From: Pseudomonadota bacterium
GTDB lineage: Bacteria; Pseudomonadota; Alphaproteobacteria; Rhizobiales; Kaistiaceae
NCBI GenBank assembly: GCA_023433185.1
Contig: JAEZEN010000364.1
Location: 1-11,696 of the forward strand
DNA: 11,696 nt
Reading direction: 5' to 3'
Below, in pieces: positions 6,418-11,696 of this stretch. Position 1 is the first letter of the stretch; every line of letters starts with the position of its first letter. A program made the translations under genes and the position numbers. The notes below the pieces were generated by a model. That model was not told the origin of the DNA and ran no database searches. It saw only the letters and a list, made by a program, of their open reading frames with translations.

Positions 6418-6849
6418 ATGGACTCGACCAAGGAAACGAAAGTCATGCGTACCGAAAAGGAAATGGCGCAGAGCCGCCGCAGCTTCCTTCGCCTCGGCGC
6501 GCTCGGCGCTGCCGCCGTGATCGCGGCCGGCGTCCTCCCCGGTGGCCAGGCACGCGCCGAGACGGCGACCCGGACGGCCAAGTCGGTGCGTTCCAGCGGC
6601 GAGGTCGGCTCCGTGACCGACGGCAAGGCGACCCGCAGCGCGCGCAGGATGCGCAGCATGGGCGAGATGGGTGAGAAGGCCGAAGGCGGCGCCTCGACCC
6701 GCAGCACGCGCTCCATGCAGGTCCAGCGCTCGATGAAGGCTGAGAAGAGCGCGAGCGGCACCGGCGGCAACCGCTCGGCCTCGACCCGCAAGATGGGCAC
6801 CCGTTCGGCGCAGCGTTCCATGAAGGCGACGAAGGCGATGAAGGGCTGA
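6418..6849 (+). CDS. Tat-exported small basic low-complexity protein, unknown function
   Basis: This 143-residue protein matches no family I recognise. Residues 19-25 (SRRSFLR) are a textbook twin-arginine motif, followed by a hydrophobic stretch and an Ala-Arg-Ala cleavage site ending at 47, so it should be exported by the Tat system. The mature 96 residues are odd: 13 Arg and 9 Lys against 7 acidic residues, 8 Met, and the rest mostly Ser, Thr, Ala and Gly. There is no Leu, Ile, Phe, Tyr, Trp, Cys, His or Pro. Short repeats occur, notably QRSMKA at 103-108 and 132-137 and several TRS/STR units. It is probably disordered. The ATG at 6418 is supported by GGAG 7 bp upstream. It lies 75 bp before the ligase gene on the same strand, so co-transcription with the biosynthetic genes is possible but unproven. 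Confidence 0.8.
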   Translation: MDSTKETKVMRTEKEMAQSRRSFLRLGALGAAAVIAAGVLPGGQARAETATRTAKSVRSSGEVGSVTDGKATRSARRMRSMGEMGEKAEGGASTRSTRSMQVQRSMKAEKSASGTGGNRSASTRKMGTRSAQRSMKATKAMKG

Positions 6850-6858
6850 CGCCCTTCA
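6839..6858 (+). terminator. Hairpin spanning the stop codon of the Tat-exported protein gene
   Basis: TGAAGGGC (6839-6846) and GCCCTTCA (6851-6858) form a perfect 8-bp stem. The 4-nt loop TGAC contains the TGA stop. A second weaker hairpin, CCGCC/GGCGG with a 5-nt loop, follows at 6869-6883. Neither is followed by a T-run, so full intrinsic termination is doubtful. The pair may cause partial termination or stabilise the upstream transcript, separating expression of the small protein from the ligase and later genes. Confidence 0.4.
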
Positions 6859-6924
6859 CCTGAAGAGCCCGCCCCTTCGGCGGATCATCCTTCGCGAATA
6901 CCGGAATATTGACGCGGGTGGACC

Positions 6925-8328
6925 GTGAATCCCTTGCTTGATGCCGCACTCGATTCGGCGGTGGCAGAGATGGATTTGCGGTCCGCCCGCGCTCCCTTTC
7001 CGGCGCCGCTTGCGCTGCTGCGCGAGCGTGTCGCCTCGGCGATGCGGGACGTGCCGTTCTACGCCGATCTCTACCGGCCGTTCGGGAGGCCGCCTGACGA
7101 CCCCGCCGCGTTTCTGGCCTGGTTCGCCGAACTGCCCGTCATCAGCCGGACCGACTTCGAGGACGTGAGGGACGAGGAGCGGGTGAGCCGCGCCTACGCC
7201 GACGCGCCGCTCGTCCGCAAGCAGACCAGCGGCAGCACGGGCATCCCTTTCGTCCTGTTCATCGACGAGCGTGTCGCCTCGTTCCGCAGCTGGCGCTTCC
7301 GCAAGCCCCACTTCGCCGCCGGCGAGACCGCGCCCGACACGCTCGAGTTCCTCTTTCCCGAACGCTTCCGCCGCGACCGGCAGGTCCGCGTCGTGGCGAC
7401 CAGGGCCGCGACCGGCGCAACGGCCGGCGAGGGCGCCCGCAGGACCCGGACGGAGAAGTCGTATTCGACCCTGACCGACGCCCTGAAGGCGCCGGAGGCG
7501 ATGTTCGCCGACCTCGCCGCCAAGAAGCCGCGAACCCTGGCCGGCTATGCCAGCTCGATCGTCGGGCTCGCCGCGTTCATGGCCGCCGAAGGCCGCAGCC
7601 TGCCCTCGGTGAAACGCATCTGGACGACCTCCGAAATGCTCACTCCGGAAGGCCGGGAGGCGATCCGCGACGCCTTCGGCTTCGAGGCCCGGGAAGCCTA
7701 TGCCAGCGTCGAGTTCGGCTTCATGGGCTGGCAGGAGGAGCCGGGCGGCGCCTACCGGCTCGAAACCGACCGGCTTGTCTTTGAAGGCGTCTCCCTCGCA
7801 TCCGGCCGCGCCGCGCCGCCCGGCGAGGACTGCCGCGTCGTCATCTCGGATCTCCTCAACGACGCAACGCCCCTCATCCGCTACGAGATCGGCGATGTCG
7901 CCGTGATGGCGGAGCCGACGGATGACGCTCCGGCGTTTCATGGCGCGATCGCCGAGCTGCGCGGCAAGACCAACGATTCGATCCGCGACGCGGCGGGCCG
8001 GCGCATCGAGCCTTTCGCGCTGCTCGGCCACCTCAAGGAGACGCTGGGCGCCGCCCAGTACCGCCTGGTCTGCGTCGAGCCCGGCCTCTTCGTGCTCCAG
8101 TACCGTCCCGCGCGGAGCGCCGAGGTGCGGCTCGAGGCGGCGCTCGCCGGACTTCGCCGGATCGTCGGCGAGCCGATCCGCGTCGTGGCGCAGAAGGTGC
8201 CCCGGATCGAGCGGGAAACCTCCGGCAAACTCAGGCCCATCGTCGATCTGAGCGCCATCGCCGGCGAGGGCCGCGCACGACTGCTTTCCGACCTCCAGCT
8301 CACCGAGCTTCACGACATCGACGCCTGA
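6925..8328 (+). CDS. PaaK/CapK-like adenylate-forming ligase (phenylacetate-CoA ligase family)
   Basis: The 467-residue product belongs to the PaaK/CapK/coenzyme-F390-synthetase branch of AMP-forming ligases, which activate a carboxylate as an acyl-adenylate. Visible motifs are the Ser/Thr/Gly-rich ATP loop QTSGSTGIP (100-108), the segment AYASVEFGFMG (258-268) at the adenine/substrate site, PLIRYEIGD (316-324) and the C-terminal swinging-domain motif ETSGK with the probable catalytic Lys435. The N-terminus PFYADLYR (44-51) is also typical. The GTG at 6925 is the first possible start after an in-frame stop at 6910-6912; its ribosome site is weak. It heads the run of biosynthetic genes, followed by a carrier protein, so it may load an acyl group on that carrier or release a product as an adenylate. 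The family is secure; the acid substrate is unknown. Confidence 0.88.
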   Translation: MNPLLDAALDSAVAEMDLRSARAPFPAPLALLRERVASAMRDVPFYADLYRPFGRPPDDPAAFLAWFAELPVISRTDFEDVRDEERVSRAYADAPLVRKQTSGSTGIPFVLFIDERVASFRSWRFRKPHFAAGETAPDTLEFLFPERFRRDRQVRVVATRAATGATAGEGARRTRTEKSYSTLTDALKAPEAMFADLAAKKPRTLAGYASSIVGLAAFMAAEGRSLPSVKRIWTTSEMLTPEGREAIRDAFGFEAREAYASVEFGFMGWQEEPGGAYRLETDRLVFEGVSLASGRAAPPGEDCRVVISDLLNDATPLIRYEIGDVAVMAEPTDDAPAFHGAIAELRGKTNDSIRDAAGRRIEPFALLGHLKETLGAAQYRLVCVEPGLFVLQYRPARSAEVRLEAALAGLRRIVGEPIRVVAQKVPRIERETSGKLRPIVDLSAIAGEGRARLLSDLQLTELHDIDA

Positions 8329-8397
8329 CCCGCGAGCCCCGTCCGGGACGCCCGCATCCACGAGTGAGACCGAGCCTTGGACCAGGACGCGAGGAAG

Positions 8398-8757
8398 ATG
8401 AGAGGCGCGCGGCACCGCGGCCAGACCGGCGCGTCGGCGAAACCCGCCGCCACCCGGAAGGCCATGCACGAACCCGCCGACGCCCCTGCCGCCGGACCGG
8501 CCGCCACCGCCCTCGCGGCGGTGATCGCGGAGGTGCTGCCCCGCCACGACCCGGCTGCGCCGCCACCCGAGACGGCCGAGCTCTACGCCGACCTGTTCAT
8601 CGATTCGCGGCGTTTCCTGATGATCATCCGCGGGCTCGAGAGGACCCTCGGCGTCGAGATCGACGACGAGGACCTGCTGGGGGTCGACCTCATCACCTAT
8701 GGCGACCTGCTGCGCTTCGTCGGCCAGGTCGCCGCAAAGAACGGGCCAGGGGCATGA
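8398..8757 (+). CDS. Stand-alone acyl/peptidyl carrier protein
   Basis: The C-terminal 80 or so residues have the shape of a phosphopantetheine carrier protein. After helix I (ATALAAVIAEVL), the segment ELYADLFIDSRRFLMIIRGLE corresponds to the family's L..LGLDSL....L...LE, followed by GVEIDDEDL. Ser70 of the Asp-Ser-Arg motif is the probable phosphopantetheinylation site; Arg after this Ser instead of Leu or Met is unusual. It would tether an acyl or aminoacyl intermediate for the neighbouring enzymes. The start is uncertain. ATG 8398 has AGGA about 10 bp upstream and gives 119 residues with a basic N-terminal extension; ATG 8464 would give a more typical 97 residues; TTG 8377 is also open. 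Strong third-position G/C continues upstream of 8464, favouring a longer form. Its stop overlaps the next gene's start as ATGA. Confidence 0.8.
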   Translation: MRGARHRGQTGASAKPAATRKAMHEPADAPAAGPAATALAAVIAEVLPRHDPAAPPPETAELYADLFIDSRRFLMIIRGLERTLGVEIDDEDLLGVDLITYGDLLRFVGQVAAKNGPGA

Positions 8758-10157
8758 ACGACATGGCGTCGCCGACCGGGACGATGGCGGGCGTGGCCAC
8801 CTGGTGCAACTTCCTCCACGACTTCCCCGACTACTACGAGGAATCGACCGCCACTCCCGACCATTTCGCCGATGCCGTCGGGGTCAACGTGCTGCCGCAG
8901 CAGCCGCTCTCGCTGATGAAGCAGTCGAACGACACGGCGAAGGCGGATGTCGCTATTCCCCCGGACGTTCAGGCAATCTACGCGACCTACCGCCCGACGC
9001 TGCTGCGCCGGGCCCATCGGCTCGAGGAACGACTCGGCACCACGGCCCGCATCTATTTCAAGTACGAGGGCGCCAACGTCTCGGGCAGCCACAAGCTCAA
9101 CTCGGCCATCGCGCAGGCCTACTACTACAAGAAGGCAGGCGTGAAGCACCTCATCACCGGCACCGGCGCCGGCCAGTGGGGGACCGCGCTCGCCTATGCC
9201 TGCAAGCAGTTCGGCCTCCGCTGCACCGTCTTCATGGTCGGCGTCAGCTACCGGCAGAAGCCGCAGCGGCCGCGCATCGTCGAGCTCTTCGGCGGCGAAA
9301 TCCACGAGAGCCCGAGCCCGCTGACGCGGACCGGCCGCGAGGCCATGGAGCGCGACCCCGACCGCATCGGCTCGCTCGCGGTCGCCACCGGGGAGGCCAT
9401 CGAGATGGCCCGCGAACTGAAGGAGTCGGCACGTTTCGCCGTCGGCAGCGGCGAGACCTGCGTGCTCCTCCACCAGACCGTGATCGGCAACGAGGCGGTC
9501 GGCCAGATGGCGGCGCTGGGCGACTTTCCCGACTACGTCGTCGCCTGCATGGGAGCGGGCAGCAACTTCGCCGGCGTCGGCATGCCGTTTCTCCGGGCCG
9601 CGAAGGCGATGGGCCGGAAGACCGAGCTCGTCGCCGCCGAGCCGGTCGCCTGCCCGAAACTGACCCGCGGCGACTATCTCTTCGACATCAACGACTTCTC
9701 CGGCACGACGCCGGTGACCCGGATGTACACGCTCGGCAACCGCTTCCTCGCGCCCGGCATCCATGCCGGGGGGCTGCGCTACCACGGCACCTCGGCGTTC
9801 CTGTCCGCCCTCTACGCCCATGGCGGCTTCTCGGCCCGCGCCGTGCCGCAGGCCGGGGCGCTCGGCGCCGGAATCCTCTTCGCCGACTGCGAAGGCATCA
9901 TCCCGGCGCCCGAATCGGCGCATGCGATCGCCGCGGCCATCGACATCGCCCGCGCGCACAAGGAGAGCGCGGCCCCCGCCATCCTCATCAACATCAGCGG
10001 GCACGGCCTGTTCGACCTCGCCGGCTACGAGGAGGCGAGGAACGGGACGCTCCCCAGCGACCTGCCGGACGAGGCGATGATCGCGACGAGCCTCGCGGCG
10101 GCGCGCGCCCGGAACGCCGAGTTCGCCAGGGCGATCACCGCCGATGTCCGGGCCTGA
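8754..10157 (+). CDS. TrpB2-like PLP-dependent enzyme lacking the tryptophan-synthase catalytic Glu
   Basis: This 467-residue protein resembles the TrpB2/TrpB-related PLP enzymes across its length. Examples are YRPTLLRRAHRLEERL (79-94), the PLP-lysine motif GSHKLNSA with Lys114, GAGQWGTALAYA (138-149), SYRQKP, LLHQTVIG, the phosphate loop GAGSNFAG (267-274), HAGGLRYHG (337-345), PAPESAHAI and NISGHG (413-418) around the pyridine-ring-binding Ser. One key residue differs. TrpB proteins have Glu in the ETGAGQ motif (Glu109 in Salmonella), which activates indole; here the motif is GTGAGQ with Gly136. It therefore probably does beta-elimination or beta-replacement with another nucleophile. No trpA or other tryptophan gene is nearby. 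It begins in an ATGA overlap with the carrier gene and ends 14 bp inside the dehydrogenase gene, so it belongs to the same biosynthetic operon. Confidence 0.9.
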   Translation: MNDMASPTGTMAGVATWCNFLHDFPDYYEESTATPDHFADAVGVNVLPQQPLSLMKQSNDTAKADVAIPPDVQAIYATYRPTLLRRAHRLEERLGTTARIYFKYEGANVSGSHKLNSAIAQAYYYKKAGVKHLITGTGAGQWGTALAYACKQFGLRCTVFMVGVSYRQKPQRPRIVELFGGEIHESPSPLTRTGREAMERDPDRIGSLAVATGEAIEMARELKESARFAVGSGETCVLLHQTVIGNEAVGQMAALGDFPDYVVACMGAGSNFAGVGMPFLRAAKAMGRKTELVAAEPVACPKLTRGDYLFDINDFSGTTPVTRMYTLGNRFLAPGIHAGGLRYHGTSAFLSALYAHGGFSARAVPQAGALGAGILFADCEGIIPAPESAHAIAAAIDIARAHKESAAPAILINISGHGLFDLAGYEEARNGTLPSDLPDEAMIATSLAAARARNAEFARAITADVRA

Positions 10158-11262
10158 TCCGGACGCCATCCTCTACGAGTCTCCGATCCACGAGCGGGGC
10201 CGGAAGCTCGGAGCGGAACTCGCCACCGCCTTCGCGTCGGCGGACCACCTCTTCTTCCGCGAGATGGCGCGCTTCGCGCCGCTCCAGCCTCTGCTCGCGG
10301 GCGGCATCGGCGACCCCGATGCCAGCATGGACGCGCTCGTCGGGCTCGGCGAGGGCTGCCCCAACGGAGCGATGCTCCTCTCCTTCGGCGCCCATGCCTT
10401 CGCCGTCGCCCCGGCGCTCGCCCGCTTCGCCTCCGACGAGATCAAGACCGCGTATCTCGCCCAGCTCGCCTCGGGGACGATGATCGGCGCCTTCGCCGCG
10501 ACCGAGGCTGCGGCGGGTTCCGACGTGATGGCGATGGAGACCCGGTTCGCCGAGACCCGGACCGGCTACGTGCTCAACGGCGAGAAGGCGTGGATCACCA
10601 ATGCCACGCAGGCCGACGTCCTTGTCGTCTTCGCCACCAAGGACGTGCGGCTCCACTCGCGCGGCATCAGCGCCTTTCTCGTCGAGCGCGGCGACTCTGG
10701 CGTTTCGACCGTGGCGGCGACGGAGCCGGGCCATGCCGTCCCCCCCCTCGGCAGCGTCACCCTCGCCGACGTCCATGTCGGCCGCGACCGCCTGATCGGC
10801 CGCATCAACGGCGGCGCGCTGGTGTTCCGCAATTCGATCGCCCAGGAACGCATCCTCCTCTCCGCGTTTCTCGTCGGCTCGATCCGCCGGGGGCTGATGC
10901 GCTCGATCGCCCACGCCAACCGCCGACAGCAATACGGCGTTCCGATCGGCGCCAACCAGGCGGTCAGCGGCCGGATCGTCGACACCTACCGCCGCTATGC
11001 GACCACCCGTCTCCTCCTCCAGTACGGCATCGGCCGCCTCGCGCTCGGCACCGCCACGGAGTCCGACGCGAGCCTGGTCAAGCTCCAGTGTTCGGAGGCC
11101 GCGGTCGAAAGCGCGCTCGATGCCTTCCGCATCCACGGCGCCCGCGGCTACGAGACCGCCGGGGCCGAGGGCCTCCTCGACGTCCTTTCGAGCGTCACCT
11201 ATTCCGGGACCTCCGACCTCCAGAAGGTGATCATCGCCGCGGCTCTCGGTCTGTCGGCATGA
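10144..11262 (+). CDS. Acyl-CoA-dehydrogenase-like flavoenzyme (probable carrier-bound substrate)
   Basis: The 372-residue product has the full acyl-CoA dehydrogenase layout: helical N-domain, FAD-binding middle domain with AATEAAAGSDVMAM (118-131) and GYVLNGEKAWITNA (141-154), and helical C-domain with RRQQYGVPIG (260-269) and GARGYET (332-338). These FAD enzymes make an alpha-beta double bond in a thioester. Medium-chain-type enzymes have the catalytic Glu in a YEGTS motif; here it is YSGTS, with Ser354. Glu235 in AQERILL lies where isovaleryl-CoA dehydrogenase has its base (LDLERL), so Glu235 is the likely base. Enzymes oxidising aminoacyl groups on carrier proteins, such as the PltE type, belong to this superfamily. 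With a carrier and an adenylation enzyme on either side of it in the operon, a carrier-bound aminoacyl substrate is a good inference. It overlaps the upstream gene by 14 bp and the downstream one by ATGA. Confidence 0.9.
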   Translation: MSGPDPDAILYESPIHERGRKLGAELATAFASADHLFFREMARFAPLQPLLAGGIGDPDASMDALVGLGEGCPNGAMLLSFGAHAFAVAPALARFASDEIKTAYLAQLASGTMIGAFAATEAAAGSDVMAMETRFAETRTGYVLNGEKAWITNATQADVLVVFATKDVRLHSRGISAFLVERGDSGVSTVAATEPGHAVPPLGSVTLADVHVGRDRLIGRINGGALVFRNSIAQERILLSAFLVGSIRRGLMRSIAHANRRQQYGVPIGANQAVSGRIVDTYRRYATTRLLLQYGIGRLALGTATESDASLVKLQCSEAAVESALDAFRIHGARGYETAGAEGLLDVLSSVTYSGTSDLQKVIIAAALGLSA

Positions 11263-11696
11263 GCATCCGGCACCTCGCCGCCTACCTCCTCGCCGCGGCG
11301 GAGGCCGGGCCCGCCCGCGTCGCCTACCGCGATGCCGCCGGCACCCGGAGCTACCGCGAGTACCGCGACGAGAGCCTCCGCGTCGCAGCGCTCCTCGCCG
11401 AGTCCGGCGTGGCGGCCGGCGATCGGGTGGCGATCGCGCTCCCCAAGGGCTTCGCGCTCTACGTCACGATCCATGCGGCCCTCTTCCGGAACGCCTGCTA
11501 TGTGCCGGTCGACTACACGACGCCGGTCGAGCGCGGCCGGGCGATCCTTGACGATGCCGGGGCGCGCGTGCTGGTGACCACCGCCCGCAGCCTCGCGCGC
11601 CTCCTCGGCGCGGCGACGGCCGACAGCCGCGAGACTGACGCCATCGTCGTCGCCGTGCTCGGACGCGACGCCCAGGGCGGGCTCGCCGTCGCCGCG
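11259..11696 (+). CDS. NRPS-type amino-acid adenylation enzyme, N-terminal part (3' end outside window)
   Basis: The frame starts at the ATG overlapping the dehydrogenase stop and stays open to the right edge, giving 146 residues. It reads as the start of an AMP-binding/adenylation domain. It has VAYRDAAGTRSYREYRDESLR (core A1-like), ALLAESGVAAGDRVAIALPKG and FRNACYVPVDYTTPVERGRAILDDAGARVLVT, which matches the NRPS A2 core motif with its aK.G.aYvPlD..P..R pattern. Such stand-alone enzymes activate an amino acid and load it on a separate carrier protein; the one encoded at 8398-8757 is the obvious partner. The specificity-determining residues lie beyond the window, so the amino acid cannot be predicted. 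It may continue into further NRPS domains. Confidence 0.85.
   Translation, partial: MSIRHLAAYLLAAAEAGPARVAYRDAAGTRSYREYRDESLRVAALLAESGVAAGDRVAIALPKGFALYVTIHAALFRNACYVPVDYTTPVERGRAILDDAGARVLVTTARSLARLLGAATADSRETDAIVVAVLGRDAQGGLAVAA

Noticed and set aside
6856..8547. Long minus-strand open frame opposite the PaaK-like ligase (563 codons)
   Set aside because: Gly/Arg/Ala-rich antisense shadow; the + strand has the ATP-loop, RYEIGD and GK motifs of the ligase family.
8754..10157. Annotation as tryptophan synthase beta chain (trpB)
   Set aside because: The catalytic Glu is replaced by Gly, there is no trpA or trp gene nearby, and the gene is embedded among carrier-protein enzymes.
8697..10169. 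Long minus-strand open frame opposite the TrpB-like gene (490 codons)
   Set aside because: Antisense shadow with no recognisable motif; the + strand is conserved along its full length.

Overview
The window reads as chromosomal DNA of a high-GC Gram-negative bacterium, most likely an alphaproteobacterium of the Hyphomicrobiales type. This is inferred from the strong G/C preference at third codon positions, the TonB-type C-terminal domain, the CUT2 sugar-transport operon with a FadR-type regulator, and the Tat-exported protein. No rRNA, tRNA, insertion sequence, integrase or CRISPR array was seen.

Left edge (2-253, + strand): the last 83 codons of a TonB-family protein, ending convergently 22 bp from the neighbouring operon.

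Sugar-uptake operon (276-6081, - strand, read right to left): a periplasmic sugar-binding protein, a two-domain RbsA-like ATPase, an RbsC-like permease, a GntR/FadR-type regulator and a Gfo/Idh/MocA dehydrogenase. This is a complete CUT2-type uptake system with its own regulator and a probable first catabolic enzyme. A near-perfect palindrome of the type FadR-like regulators bind (6109-6125) lies just upstream of the first gene, which suggests autoregulation induced by the substrate or a metabolite of it. The 249-bp gap between the binding-protein and ATPase genes holds a strong hairpin directly after the binding-protein stop and a REP-like pair of inverted GC-rich palindromes. Together these could keep the binding protein more abundant than the membrane components. 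The substrate cannot be read from sequence; a sugar, polyol or sugar acid is likely.

Divergent intergenic region (6082-6417) and a small exported protein (6418-6849, + strand): 143 residues with a clear twin-arginine signal and a mature part made almost wholly of Arg, Lys, Ser, Thr, Met, Ala and Gly, with internal repeats and no aromatic, Leu, Ile, Pro or Cys residues. No family was recognised.

Right half (6925 to beyond 11696, + strand): a tightly packed set that looks like part of an undescribed biosynthetic cluster. It encodes a PaaK/CapK-like adenylate-forming ligase, a stand-alone acyl/peptidyl carrier protein, a TrpB2-like PLP enzyme, an acyl-CoA-dehydrogenase-like flavoenzyme and the start of an NRPS-type adenylation enzyme cut by the window edge. 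From the carrier gene onward, adjacent genes overlap by 4 or 14 bp, so they are almost certainly translationally coupled. Adenylation enzyme, carrier protein and acyl-CoA-dehydrogenase-like enzyme are the parts used to load an amino acid on a carrier and oxidise it, as in prolyl-carrier to pyrrolyl-carrier chemistry. The TrpB-like enzyme keeps its PLP lysine but has Gly where TrpB has its catalytic Glu, so it is unlikely to be a tryptophan synthase. The dehydrogenase has Ser at the usual catalytic Glu position and Glu at the isovaleryl-CoA-dehydrogenase position. These features argue for specialised chemistry; the product is unknown.
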